A DNA stretch of 64,000 nucleotides from Bacteroidota bacterium (GTDB lineage Bacteria; Bacteroidota; Bacteroidia; 2-12-FULL-35-15): positions 124,001 to 188,000 of the forward strand of contig JAOQAE010000006.1 in the NCBI GenBank assembly GCA_025963725.1. Direction: 5' to 3'. Shown here one piece after another: positions 17,210-26,092 of this stretch; positions within the stretch are counted from its first letter, which is position 1, and every line of letters begins with the position of its first letter. The notes beneath the pieces are model-generated. The model was not told the DNA's origin. It searched no databases and was given only the letters and a program-made list of their open reading frames with translations. Position numbers and translations under genes: made by a program.

Positions 17210-18175
17210 TTAAAGGAACCTTACATTCTGGTGACTTTGTTTATGCGGCGGCTTTACAAATTTCTGGCAGAAACCAAGCATTACTTCGTGTGTTCCGCTG
17301 TTGTATTTTTTGATCGCCGATAAAGTGATATCGTAAGAATAACCTACTTTAACTGTTGACCTTCCGTTTTTCAACGGCCACTCAAGGCCTGCCATTACAG
17401 GGATCGCATCTGTTAAACGGTACGAAGCCCCTACAAAGATCATGTTCTTGTATTTTGCAAGGATGTTGATGTCAACCTGTGTTGACGATGCATCCGATTT
17501 AACAAGGACACCAGGTGTGATCGCGAAATCAGGCGTAAGGTCGAATTTGTAACCTGCCATGATAAAATAGTGACGCGCCATCTGGTACTGGAATGTATAG
17601 TTTGCTGCTGCAGATGTTCCGGAGTTTGTTAATGTTTGTCCCGGAAGGTGCAGTGAGGAGATCCCCACATATAATTTACTGTTTGTAAAGTAAGCCCCGA
17701 AGCCAACATCATACGTTGTAGCTGATGTTCCGTTCCAAGGGATCGACTGGTCGGTACCGTTTGCAGCGGTTGTTCCGTCAGGCGCAAGGAAGTTGCCGGT
17801 GATCGACTTCTGGATCATACCTGCATCAAGCCCGATCCCAAGTACTCCAAAACCTAAATTCAAATGGTATGAATACGCGAGCTTCGCTTTTAATGTTTTG
17901 TCAAAGCCCAACTGATCCTGGTCCACAGTCAAACCAAGCCCTCCGCCGAGGATCCTTCCGTAATCAAGGCTGAAAAGCCCTGTTTTAGGAGCTCCCGGGA
18001 ATTTATCCCACTGATCACGATATAACAATGTTCCGCATAAAGCCTGGCTGGTTCCGGCATACCCCGGGTTTACCGACAGTTTATTAAACATGTTCATACT
18101 GAATTGCGCATCCTGCTGTGCAAAGGCTACCAATCCGGTAATCGATAAAGCAATAGTAGTAAGGGTTTTTTTCAT
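17210..18175 (-). CDS. PorP/SprF family T9SS outer-membrane protein
   Basis: A 321-residue outer-membrane beta-barrel protein with a signal peptide (MKKTLTTIALSITGLVAFA). It begins with the PorP/SprF hallmark QDAQFSMNMFNKLSVNPGYAG followed by a RDQWDKFPGAPKTGLFSLD segment. The end shows alternating hydrophobic strands and then an unusual short tail rich in Lys and His. Members of the family are needed for type IX secretion or for attaching particular cargo proteins to the surface. It lies just upstream of gldK on the same strand, as in many Bacteroidota. An imperfect -7 box (TAATTTAG) upstream suggests its own promoter. Confidence 0.92.
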   Translation of the reverse strand: MKKTLTTIALSITGLVAFAQQDAQFSMNMFNKLSVNPGYAGTSQALCGTLLYRDQWDKFPGAPKTGLFSLDYGRILGGGLGLTVDQDQLGFDKTLKAKLAYSYHLNLGFGVLGIGLDAGMIQKSITGNFLAPDGTTAANGTDQSIPWNGTSATTYDVGFGAYFTNSKLYVGISSLHLPGQTLTNSGTSAAANYTFQYQMARHYFIMAGYKFDLTPDFAITPGVLVKSDASSTQVDINILAKYKNMIFVGASYRLTDAIPVMAGLEWPLKNGRSTVKVGYSYDITLSAIKKYNSGTHEVMLGFCQKFVKPPHKQSHQNVRFL

Positions 18176-18309
18176 GTTTTACTTCTTAAAAGTGAACAGT
18201 TTTGTGTTGCTTTTTGGTTGTTGTTAGGTCGCTAAATTAAGTATAATGTTTATAAAAACAAATTTTTTAAACATTTTATTGTTCATAGGTAAAAATTTAT
18301 GCCGCGGCA

Positions 18310-19479
18310 CTAACCGAGTTTCTGATATGTCTGCCACCATTTGTCGGGCAGCTCATCGCTGCAGGCCGTTTCATAGTCGCTGTAAGAGCAGGGAACCATG
18401 TGATGCCGCTCGAAGCGGATCTGGTGATTTACCGGGTAAGGCACGTCCATCCACCACCTGTCGCTCTTGTTGCTCTTGTAAAAAACGATCTCATGCTCGT
18501 GATTGGTAATGGATACGCGGTATTTCGTGTATTCCGATTTATCGATCACCGGGTAATCCTGCTTGCGGTTGTAAAAGCCGTCGATGAAATACCAGATCAT
18601 CTGTGCCACGAGGTGCGCCGTTTGCCTGTTGCTGTCGAAGGCGGGGTTGATCTCGTAAAAGCCGATGGATGAAAGCTTATCGCTCATCCCCGCATAGCGG
18701 CAGATCTGGCAGGCCTCTTCCCCGTAAAAGCCGTTGGGTGATGCATTGCCGTTGCCCGGCGCATCGCCCTGCCTTACGGCGGAGATGTCGAAGCTCAGCA
18801 CATCCGCATTCCTTACGATGGGCTCTACATTCTCCATGTTCTTCCTCACCTGCCCGAGGCGGTGTGCATCGAAGTACAGCTTGCCCATGAGCCCGATCGC
18901 ATTCTGCTCAACGAAGTAGGTCTGGTAGCCTACGTTGCTGTAGTTGAACAAAATATTCGGCTTATGCAAAATGATCTTGCTCAGGTAGCTCTGCGAGTTC
19001 AGCTCCTTGTCGCCATCGCCTATATCGAAGGATGCATCCACCGAAACGATGTTGATGGTCTGCTCCATTTTCTGGTAGGAAAGGTAGTTGCAGTAGGTAA
19101 GATCCTGCCCTCCTCCTACCACGATGGGGATGATGTTTTTTTTCAGTAATTGTGAAAGAACGTCGGTAAGCGCAAAGTATGAATCTTCAATTGTATTTCC
19201 TTTCCGGATGTTCCCGAGATCGGCAATTTTTGCCGCGTAGCCGCCCTGGAACAAGCGGTATAAATTTTCCCTTACGTAATCTGCAGCCAGTCCGCAGCCT
19301 TCATTGTTGACCGCCCTGCGATCCTCCTCCACCCCGATGATCGCCAGCTGCACTGAACTGAGATCCGGGAAATCGCCGTTCTGCTGATAAATGTTTATGA
19401 TCTTACCGTAAGACGTGTCGCTGTATGAACGGTTGCCGCTTAACTCGGAAAGGTCAATAGGACTAAAGTATTCCTGCAT
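18310..19479 (-). CDS. Ureohydrolase (arginase/formimidoylglutamase) family protein with altered metal ligands
   Basis: A 389-residue protein of the ureohydrolase fold, usually annotated as formimidoylglutamase, and found next to T9SS genes in many Bacteroidota. True arginases bind two Mn ions through GGxHS, DAHxD and SFDxDxxDP. The matching segments here are GGGQD (122-126, His replaced by Gln), VDASFD (147-152, His replaced by Ser) and SFDISAVRQ (229-237, second Asp replaced by Ser). Three of six usual ligands are therefore changed, which argues against a classical two-metal hydrolase. A role linked to T9SS is suggested only by position. It lies between topA and the porP-like gene, all on one strand, with a long hairpin upstream. 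Confidence 0.8.
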   Translation of the reverse strand: MQEYFSPIDLSELSGNRSYSDTSYGKIINIYQQNGDFPDLSSVQLAIIGVEEDRRAVNNEGCGLAADYVRENLYRLFQGGYAAKIADLGNIRKGNTIEDSYFALTDVLSQLLKKNIIPIVVGGGQDLTYCNYLSYQKMEQTINIVSVDASFDIGDGDKELNSQSYLSKIILHKPNILFNYSNVGYQTYFVEQNAIGLMGKLYFDAHRLGQVRKNMENVEPIVRNADVLSFDISAVRQGDAPGNGNASPNGFYGEEACQICRYAGMSDKLSSIGFYEINPAFDSNRQTAHLVAQMIWYFIDGFYNRKQDYPVIDKSEYTKYRVSITNHEHEIVFYKSNKSDRWWMDVPYPVNHQIRFERHHMVPCSYSDYETACSDELPDKWWQTYQKLG

Positions 19480-19487
19480 GGGGTTGC

Positions 19488-19530
19488 GGATAACGAATTT
19501 GTACGAATTTACGAATTACGTATTTGTATG
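19488..19530. repeat. Degenerate ACGAATT tandem repeat
   Basis: Several spaced copies of ACGAATT or near variants occur just upstream of the ureohydrolase-like gene. The same motif recurs in the groES-groEL gap. Confidence 0.5.
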
Positions 19531-19536
19531 CCGTTT

Positions 19537-19584
19537 CCCTGTATCTTAAACTTATAACACCGGGGTGTTAAAAAAGATACAGGG
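19537..19584. repeat. Nested hairpin between topA and the ureohydrolase-like gene
   Basis: An 11-bp outer stem (CCCTGTATCTT/AAGATACAGGG) encloses a 7-bp inner stem (TAACACC/GGTGTTA). It lies 20 bases after the topA stop. No T-tract follows it on the minus strand, so it may be a repeat element or a processing or attenuation site rather than a simple terminator. Confidence 0.75.
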
Positions 19585-19604
19585 GAGCGGTTTGTTTTTA
19601 TTTT

Positions 19605-22058
19605 TTAATCTTTCTTGGGAGCTGCTTTCTTCGCCGCTTTTTTAGGCGCAGCCTTCGTTGCAGCTTTTTTGGCTGCTTTCTTTGGCGCTGCTTTTTTCGG
19701 TGAAGCTTTTTTGGCTGCCGCCTGCTTGAACGGTTTCTTTTCCACCGTTTTTTTCTTGAAGCGGTTGCCTTTGCTTGCGTTCTTCGGATCTGCGGCTATG
19801 TCGAGGCATTCCTGCAGGCTGAGGGCCTTTGGATCGATCCCTTTCGGAAGCTTGAAATTATTCTGGCCGATCACGAGGTACGGGCCCCAGCGGCCGTTGA
19901 GCAGCTGCACTTCAGGGTTCTCAGGGAATGTTTTGATGTATTTATCGATCTCGGCCTGGCGCTTTGCAAGGATGAGCTCAATGCAGCGATCGGCAGTAAC
20001 GGTCATAGGATCGTCTTCCTTTTTCAGGGAAACGAAAATGCTGTTGTGGCGGATATACGGGCCGAAGCGGCCTATTGCCACCACCATTTCCTTGTCTTCG
20101 AACTCGCCGACCACACGCGGAAGCTTGTACAGGTCGAGGGCTTCCTCAAACGTAATTGTATCGAGGCGCTGGTCTTTCCGGAGGCTGGCGAATTTCGGCT
20201 TGTTGTTCTCATCGTTGCCTTCTCCAAGCTGCGCCATCGGGCCAAAGCGGCCGATCCGCACATAGAGGTTCTTCCCGGTTACGGGATCAACACCGAGCAA
20301 ACGCTCGCCGGATGCGCGCTCCGAGTGCTCGGAGGTTTCCTCTACATTTTTATGAAAGGGCTTGTAAAAATCGGCGAGCATTGTTGTCCAGTTGATCTTG
20401 CCTTCCGCGATCTCATCAAACTCCTCCTCCACTTTTGCGGTGAAATTAAAATCCATGATCTGCGGGAACTCTTTCAACAGGAAATCATTCACCACCATGC
20501 CGATGTCGGTCGGGAACATTTTTGATTTCTCCGCGCCGGTCCGCTCTGTGCGCACTTCTTCAGCGATCTGCTTATTTTTCAAAGAGATCACATTGTAATT
20601 TCTTTCAACCCCTTCCCTGTCTTCCTTCACCACGTATTCGCGCTTCTGGATGGTGGAAATGGTTGGCGCATACGTGGAAGGCCTTCCGATGCCAAGCTCC
20701 TCGAGCTTTTTCACAAGGCTTGCCTCGGTATACCGTGCGGGATAATGTGTGAAGCGCTGTGTTGCATTGATCTCGTTCACGCCAAGCTTTTCGCCTACTT
20801 TCATCGGCGGCAGCATGCCCTCCTGGGTATCTTCATCTTCCTCGTCTGTACCTTCAAGATATATTTTCAGGAAACCGTCAAACTTCAGCACTTCACCCTG
20901 TGCAACAAACTTTTCTGTGGCACCGGCAACAGTGATCACCGCTGTGGTTTTCTCCAGCTCGGCATCGCTCATCTGCGAGGAGATGGTGCGTTTCCAGATA
21001 AGGTCGTACAAACGCTTATCGGCAGAATCGCCATCGATGGTCTGGTTCTCAATATAGGTCGGGCGGATGGCTTCGTGAGCTTCCTGCGCGCCTTTCGATT
21101 TGGTTTTGTACTGGCGGATCTTCAGGTATTTTTCACCGTAATTTCCGGTAATGGCAGCGGTTGCCTGGCCGATGGCCGTTTCCGAAAGGTTTACGGAATC
21201 GGTCCTCATGTAGGTGATCTTACCGCTTTCATACAGGCGCTGCGCAACCACCATTGTTTGCGCTACGGAGAAGCCGAGCTTGCGGCTTGCTTCCTGCTGC
21301 AGGGTGGATGTTGTAAACGGTGCGGAAGGCGATTTTTTAGAAGGCTTTGTTTCTATTGTATCAATAGTGAAATCAGCCGTTTCGCATTTGTGTAAAAATG
21401 CTTTTGCTTCTTCGTGTGAAGCGAATTTCTTATTCAGCTCGGCCTTAATATTTGCGCTGCCGGAAGTGAAATTGGCAACCACTTTATAAGAAGATGTGCT
21501 TTTAAAATTCATGATGTCGCGCTCGCGCTCCACAATGAGGCGCACGGCCACAGACTGTACACGGCCGGCCGATAAGGACGGGCGCACTTTTTTCCAGAGC
21601 ACCGGCGATAATTCGAAACCTACCAAACGGTCGAGGATCCTTCTTGCCTGCTGTGCGTCTACAAGATGCTTGTCGATGGTGCGCGGATTGGCAATTGCAT
21701 TTTTGATGGCCGGCTTGGTGATCTCGTGAAATACGATGCGCTTGGTTTTTTCATCGGTAAGGCCGAGGGATTCGTACAGGTGCCATGAGATGGCTTCTCC
21801 TTCACGGTCCTCATCGGTTGCGAGCCACACCATGTCGGCGGCCTTCGCTAATTTTTTCAGTTCTGCAACAACTTTTGCCTTGTCGGGCGAGATCTCGTAA
21901 TTGGGAGTGAACTTGTTTTCTATATCAACCCCCAGCCCTTTCTTTGCAAGATCGCGGACGTGCCCGAAGCTCGACTTTACGGTGTATCCTTCTCCTAAAA
22001 ATCCTTCTATGGTTTTGGCTTTGGCCGGGGACTCAACAATCACTAAATTTTTGCTCAT
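19605..22058 (-). CDS. topA: DNA topoisomerase I
   Basis: An 817-residue type IA topoisomerase that relaxes negatively supercoiled DNA. The TOPRIM domain starts at the N-terminus (LVIVESPAKAKTI) and holds DEDREGE (82-88). The catalytic Tyr is Y283 in ITYMRTDSVN. In place of zinc fingers, the C-terminal part has three GRFGP/GRWGP repeats, as in many Bacteroidota enzymes. The last 45 or so residues are a Lys/Ala/Pro-rich tail of KKAAPKKAA-type repeats like histone H1 and are probably a flexible DNA-binding extension. It is divergent from miaB across about 240 bases, including an AT-rich tract. Confidence 0.97.
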   Translation of the reverse strand: MSKNLVIVESPAKAKTIEGFLGEGYTVKSSFGHVRDLAKKGLGVDIENKFTPNYEISPDKAKVVAELKKLAKAADMVWLATDEDREGEAISWHLYESLGLTDEKTKRIVFHEITKPAIKNAIANPRTIDKHLVDAQQARRILDRLVGFELSPVLWKKVRPSLSAGRVQSVAVRLIVERERDIMNFKSTSSYKVVANFTSGSANIKAELNKKFASHEEAKAFLHKCETADFTIDTIETKPSKKSPSAPFTTSTLQQEASRKLGFSVAQTMVVAQRLYESGKITYMRTDSVNLSETAIGQATAAITGNYGEKYLKIRQYKTKSKGAQEAHEAIRPTYIENQTIDGDSADKRLYDLIWKRTISSQMSDAELEKTTAVITVAGATEKFVAQGEVLKFDGFLKIYLEGTDEEDEDTQEGMLPPMKVGEKLGVNEINATQRFTHYPARYTEASLVKKLEELGIGRPSTYAPTISTIQKREYVVKEDREGVERNYNVISLKNKQIAEEVRTERTGAEKSKMFPTDIGMVVNDFLLKEFPQIMDFNFTAKVEEEFDEIAEGKINWTTMLADFYKPFHKNVEETSEHSERASGERLLGVDPVTGKNLYVRIGRFGPMAQLGEGNDENNKPKFASLRKDQRLDTITFEEALDLYKLPRVVGEFEDKEMVVAIGRFGPYIRHNSIFVSLKKEDDPMTVTADRCIELILAKRQAEIDKYIKTFPENPEVQLLNGRWGPYLVIGQNNFKLPKGIDPKALSLQECLDIAADPKNASKGNRFKKKTVEKKPFKQAAAKKASPKKAAPKKAAKKAATKAAPKKAAKKAAPKKD

Positions 22059-22273
22059 TTAATTCCTTTTCGTTAGAGTAATATGAAAAACAAAGAATAA
22101 TGCGGGAGTGGTCATTTTCCCGAAAAACGCTGCAAAGAAAACAAATCAAAATCGATTTTTCCAAATTTGATTTGCATTTGTCAGGAACTATATATATAAA
22201 TATATATATAAAAATTTCAAAATTTATTTTCAAAATATCAAATTGCGCCATTTTGTCATACACTAATTATTAT

Positions 22274-22281
22274 TACCTTTG
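22274..22281 (+). promoter_or_regulatory. Bacteroidota promoter for miaB
   Basis: TACCTTTG is a full match to the TAnnTTTG -7 box, and a TTTG at 22252-22255 fits the -33 element with an 18-base spacer. It lies about 18 bases before the miaB start and probably drives the miaB-to-secG genes. Confidence 0.75.
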
Positions 22282-22298
22282 CAATCCATAAAAATAAA

Positions 22299-23729
22299 AT
22301 GAGCGAGAATAAAGTAATAGATGAAAGCATACAGGGTGAGGCCCTGATGATCGAAGCACCGCTCCGGGGTAACGGCAAGAAACTGTTCCTGGAAAGCTAC
22401 GGCTGCGCAATGAATTTTTCCGACAGCGAGATCGTTGCTTCCATTTTAAAGGACCAGGGCTATACTACCACACAGAACTTTTTCGAGGCGGATGTGATCT
22501 TTGTGAATACCTGCGCGATCCGCGAAGGCGCAGAGCAGCGCGTACGCCAGCGGCTCACCGAATATAAAAAAGCGAAAAAGACCAATCCCGACCTGATCGT
22601 GGGTGTGCTTGGCTGCATGGCTGAGCGTTTGAAATCAAAATTCCTGGAGGAAGAAAAGCTGGTGGACATTGTTGTAGGCCCGGATGCTTACCGCGACCTG
22701 CCCAACCTCCTGTTATCGGCGGAGGACGGTAACAAGGCGGTGAACGTGCTGCTTTCAAAAGAAGAGACGTACGCGGATATAACGCCGGTGCGACTGGGCG
22801 GAAACGGCATCAATGCCTTCATCAGCATTACACGGGGCTGCGACAACATGTGCGCATTCTGCGTAGTGCCTTTCACACGCGGCCGCGAGCGCAGCCGTGA
22901 CCCGGAAACCATCGTGAACGAAGCGAAGAACCTTTTCAGCGAGGGATACAGGGAAGTAACGCTGCTTGGACAGAATGTGGATTCGTACCTGTGGACAGGC
23001 GGCGGACTGAAAAAAGAAAACCTTTCGAAGGAGGAGCAGGAGAATGCAACAACCTTTTCGCAGCTGCTGGAAAGGGTTGCGCTTGTGAATCCCGACCTGC
23101 GTGTGCGCTTCAGCACCTCGCACCCGAAGGACATGACGGATGATGTGCTTTACACCATCGCGAAATACGAGAACATCTGCAGCTACATCCACCTCCCGGT
23201 ACAATCGGGAAATACACGGATCCTGGAAATGATGAACCGCGGCTATACGCGTGAATGGTACCTGAGCAGGATCGATGCGATCAGGAGAATTGTTCCCGAT
23301 GCAGGGATCTCGATGGACATCATCACGGGCTTTTGCTCGGAAACAGAGGAAGAGCACAGGGATACGCTGTCGCTGATGGAAGCGGTGCAATATGATTTCG
23401 GATACATGTTCGCCTACAGCGAGCGCCCGAAAACACTTGCAGAGCGCAAATACAAGGACGATGTTCCTGCCGGAGTGAAAAGCAGGAGGCTTGCGGAGAT
23501 CGTGGATCTTCAGCTGAAGCACTCGGCTATCCGGACGAAGCAGGGGGTTGGTAAAATACACAGGGTATTGGTGGAAGGTGTTTCAAAAAAATCGGCGGAC
23601 AAGCTTTTCGGAAGAAATTCACAGAGCACGGTGGTTGTATTCCCGAAGGAGAATTTCAAGCCGGGCGATTATGTGAATGTGCTGGCCGAAACGTGTACGG
23701 GCGCTACTTTGATCGGGAAGGCGGTATAA
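22299..23729 (+). CDS. miaB: tRNA-2-methylthio-N6-dimethylallyladenosine synthase MiaB
   Basis: A 476-residue radical-SAM methylthiotransferase that modifies i6A37 in tRNAs. The N-terminal UPF0004 domain has the three cluster cysteines C36 ([12 protein letters not shown]), C72 ([11 protein letters not shown]) and C106 (LGCMAERLK). The radical-SAM CxxxCxxC motif is C181-C185-C188 ([17 protein letters not shown]). A TRAM RNA-binding domain closes the protein. The [12 protein letters not shown] context is that of MiaB rather than RimO or MtaB. The start ATG follows a good promoter. A 49-base dispersed hairpin repeat lies just after the stop. Confidence 0.97.
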   Translation: MSENKVIDESIQGEALMIEAPLRGNGKKLFLESYGCAMNFSDSEIVASILKDQGYTTTQNFFEADVIFVNTCAIREGAEQRVRQRLTEYKKAKKTNPDLIVGVLGCMAERLKSKFLEEEKLVDIVVGPDAYRDLPNLLLSAEDGNKAVNVLLSKEETYADITPVRLGGNGINAFISITRGCDNMCAFCVVPFTRGRERSRDPETIVNEAKNLFSEGYREVTLLGQNVDSYLWTGGGLKKENLSKEEQENATTFSQLLERVALVNPDLRVRFSTSHPKDMTDDVLYTIAKYENICSYIHLPVQSGNTRILEMMNRGYTREWYLSRIDAIRRIVPDAGISMDIITGFCSETEEEHRDTLSLMEAVQYDFGYMFAYSERPKTLAERKYKDDVPAGVKSRRLAEIVDLQLKHSAIRTKQGVGKIHRVLVEGVSKKSADKLFGRNSQSTVVVFPKENFKPGDYVNVLAETCTGATLIGKAV

Positions 23730-23738
23730 ACCAAGCAA

Positions 23739-23787
23739 CAGTTCTCGATACACCCTTCCTGAAAAAGGAAGGGCACTCGAACTGACA
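23739..23787. repeat. 49-base dispersed hairpin repeat, copy 1
   Basis: It begins CAGTTCTCGATAC and ends CACTCGAACTGACA, with an inner CCTTCC/GGAAGG stem. It is nearly the same as the copy at 30995-31043. Both copies lie just after a plus-strand gene. Confidence 0.8.
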
Positions 23788-23832
23788 TCCGTAAAGCATT
23801 ATGCATCTTGAAATAGTGTAAATTAAACAGCA

Positions 23833-24159
23833 GTGGAAAACCTCAAAACCGGCCGCCAGGTGGTCCAGATAAAAAATGTATCGAAGCGTGTGACGATGAG
23901 CGGCGAGGAATATTTTATAGTGCTGCTGCAGAATGAAACAGGCCGCATGTGGGATACCATCGAGGTGAACCAGGTGGGCAGGCAGAAAGCATTTTCCATT
24001 ATGCAGCATGTGGCTGACAGGTACGACGGACACGGCCACTGGACAGCCCAGAAAACAGAGATCGAATTAAAAAAGCTGGTCGGGAAAAAAGTCTCGGTTG
24101 ACGTTATTGAGAACGATAACGGCTCCCTGCAGGCGATCGGCTACAAAAAAGCGCAATAA
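23833..24159 (+). CDS. Hypothetical protein between miaB and the sigma-54 activator
   Basis: A 108-residue protein if the GTG at 23833 is the start; there is no ATG until codon 22. I do not recognise a family. It is soluble, charged and without signal peptide; the mix of short predicted strands (QVVQIKNVSKRVT, EYFIVLLQNE, KKVSVDVIENDNGSLQAIGYKK) would fit a small beta-barrel or OB-like fold, which is a guess. Its stop is five bases before the sigma-54 activator start, so the two are co-transcribed. Codon use is like that of its neighbours. Confidence 0.65.
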   Translation: MENLKTGRQVVQIKNVSKRVTMSGEEYFIVLLQNETGRMWDTIEVNQVGRQKAFSIMQHVADRYDGHGHWTAQKTEIELKKLVGKKVSVDVIENDNGSLQAIGYKKAQ

Positions 24160-24164
24160 CAAAA

Positions 24165-25406
24165 ATGACAATACAGGAAATAAAAAACAGGTTTGGAATT
24201 ATCGGCAGCGCCACGTCACTCGACCGCGCGATCGATATTGCAAAGCAGGTTGCACCTACGGACCTGACGGTGCTGATCACCGGCGAAAGCGGTTCGGGTA
24301 AAGAGGTGTTCCCACAGATCATTCACAGCCTGAGCGCACGCAAGCACGGGCAATACATAGCGGTTAACTGCGGCGCTATCCCGGAAGGCACTATTGATTC
24401 GGAATTATTCGGACATGAGAAAGGATCGTTCACTGGTGCCCATGAAGCACGCAAAGGATATTTTGAGGTTGCGAACGGCGGGACCATTTTCCTGGACGAA
24501 GTTGCCGAAATGCCCATGGCTACACAGGCGCGACTGCTGCGTGTGCTTGAAAGCGGCGAGTTTATAAAGGTAGGCTCCTCCAAGGTGCTGAAAACGGATG
24601 TGCGCGTGGTGGCTGCCACCAACGTGAACATTCAGCAGGCGATCGAAAAAGGGAAATTCCGCGAGGATCTTTTTTACCGCCTGAACACTGTGCCTATTAT
24701 TGTGCCCCCGTTGCGCGAGCGCAAGCAGGACATTCATTTATTATTCAGGAAATTCGCTTCCGACTTTTCAGCGAAATACCGGATGCCGACAATAAAGCTG
24801 GATGAAAATGCGGAGCAGATCCTCGCCAATTATTACTGGCAGGGAAATGTCCGGCAGCTGAAGAACATCACCGAGCAGATCTCGGTGATAGAGCGGCAGC
24901 GGGATATTTCGGCGGAAACGCTGGTGAAATACCTGCCGATCCAGCAAACATCACAATTACCGGTGCTGGCAAGCAGCTCTAATGCAGGAACCGATTTCAA
25001 CGAGCGCGATATTCTTTACAAAGTGTTGTTCGATATGAAAAAGGACCTGATGGACCTGAAAAAAATAGTAGTGGACCTGATCGAAAATGACAACCAGCTG
25101 AACCAGGATTTTCAACCGGAGAATGCACAGCTGATCAAAAAGCTTTTCCAGGATGTAGGAAGCCCGGAAACAACGATACAGCTTGGCTATAACAACACCA
25201 GCTCCCCTACTCTCCTGAAGCAAAAGGATGAAGCTCCTTCTCATGTGATCGAAGTGGAGGAAACATTATCATTACAGGAAATTGAAGAGGATATGATCAA
25301 AAAAGCGCTGATCAAGCATAAAGGAAAACGAAAGAACGCGGCGAAGGAACTCGGGATCTCCGAAAGGACGCTTTACAGGAAGATCAATGAGTATGGGATT
25401 AAATAG
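24165..25406 (+). CDS. Sigma-54-dependent transcriptional activator without a sensor domain
   Basis: A 413-residue bacterial enhancer-binding protein. The AAA+ domain starts almost at the N-terminus: Walker A GESGSGKE (40-47), the sigma-54 contact loop GSFTGA (87-92, a variant of GAFTGA), Walker B GGTIFLDEV (105-113) and the arginine-finger region with REDLFYRLNTVPI. A linker (about 265-365) leads to a Fis-type helix-turn-helix at the C-terminus (KNAAKELGISERTLYRKINEYG). There is no N-terminal receiver, GAF or PAS domain, so activity may be set by expression or by a partner protein. Its place between miaB and lptE is common in Bacteroidota. The target genes are unknown. Confidence 0.92.
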   Translation: MTIQEIKNRFGIIGSATSLDRAIDIAKQVAPTDLTVLITGESGSGKEVFPQIIHSLSARKHGQYIAVNCGAIPEGTIDSELFGHEKGSFTGAHEARKGYFEVANGGTIFLDEVAEMPMATQARLLRVLESGEFIKVGSSKVLKTDVRVVAATNVNIQQAIEKGKFREDLFYRLNTVPIIVPPLRERKQDIHLLFRKFASDFSAKYRMPTIKLDENAEQILANYYWQGNVRQLKNITEQISVIERQRDISAETLVKYLPIQQTSQLPVLASSSNAGTDFNERDILYKVLFDMKKDLMDLKKIVVDLIENDNQLNQDFQPENAQLIKKLFQDVGSPETTIQLGYNNTSSPTLLKQKDEAPSHVIEVEETLSLQEIEEDMIKKALIKHKGKRKNAAKELGISERTLYRKINEYGIK

Positions 25407-25529
25407 TTGGGAGGTGGGAGTTCGGAGTTGACGTACTGTGTGTTGAAAGTTTAAAGTTGAAAGTTTCAGGTTGATGGGCCTGTGTGTTCAAAGTTTCAGG
25501 TTTCAGGACTTACTGTAATGTAAAATAGT
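25407..25529. repeat. Low-complexity repeat gap before lptE
   Basis: The 123-base gap holds repeated units such as AAAGTTTAAAGTTGAAAGTT and two versions of a TGTGTGTTCAAAGTTTCAGG unit. The same TGTGTGTTCAA core recurs in the groES-groEL gap (about 28269). No promoter is obvious. Confidence 0.5.
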
Positions 25530-26078
25530 TTGAAGGTGATATTGACTATAAAAAAAATAAATTCTTATCTGCGCAGCTTAGCTGGGTTAGGCCTTGCGGT
25601 TATTGCTTTGAGCCTGCTTTCTGGCTGTAAGATCCATTACGGGTTTAACGGGGCGACCATTCCGCCGGAAGCGAAAACCGTGGCGGTACAGTATTTCCAG
25701 ACCACTGCAACACTTGCACCGCCAACGCTGAGCCAGGCATTCACTGAAGCGCTGAAAGACCGTATGAGCTCGCAAACGCGGCTGGCGCTGGTGAACAGGG
25801 GGGGCGACCTGAACTTTGAAGGAAGCATCACCGGCTATTCCACGAGTCCGATCGCGATCCAGAGCACCGACCAGGCCGCACTCAACCGGCTGAGCATCAC
25901 CGTAAACGTAAAATATACCTGCGCTTTCGACCCGAAGAAAAATTTCGAACAGACCTTCACACGCTATGCCGATTACAAGAGCACAGCGAGTCTCGGCACC
26001 GTTGAAGTGGAGCTGATCCAGGACATCAACGAACAGCTTACACTGGACATTTTCAACAGGGCATTGAACGATTGGTAA
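25530..26078 (+). CDS. lptE: LPS assembly lipoprotein LptE
   Basis: A 182-residue lipoprotein: signal sequence ending in LSLLSGC (Cys about residue 33), followed by IHYGFNGATIPPEAKTVAVQYFQ and a small alpha/beta domain that matches the Bacteroidota LptE-like family. LptE plugs the LptD barrel that inserts LPS into the outer membrane. The start is uncertain: TTG at 25530 or GTG at 25536 are the usable codons, and neither has a strong Shine-Dalgarno sequence. It lies after the sigma-54 activator and before the acidic TPR-like gene, a common order in Bacteroidota. Confidence 0.85.
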   Translation: MKVILTIKKINSYLRSLAGLGLAVIALSLLSGCKIHYGFNGATIPPEAKTVAVQYFQTTATLAPPTLSQAFTEALKDRMSSQTRLALVNRGGDLNFEGSITGYSTSPIAIQSTDQAALNRLSITVNVKYTCAFDPKKNFEQTFTRYADYKSTASLGTVEVELIQDINEQLTLDIFNRALNDW

Positions 26079-26092
26079 ATCCGTATAGCAGC

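Noticed and set aside
22190-22220. TATATA-rich tract between topA and miaB as a possible origin or element
   Set aside because: It is short, with no DnaA-type boxes seen near it; it is more likely an AT-rich upstream promoter region.
22755-23561. A 268-codon minus-strand frame opposite miaB
   Set aside because: MiaB is certain on the other strand; the antisense frame has no recognisable domain.
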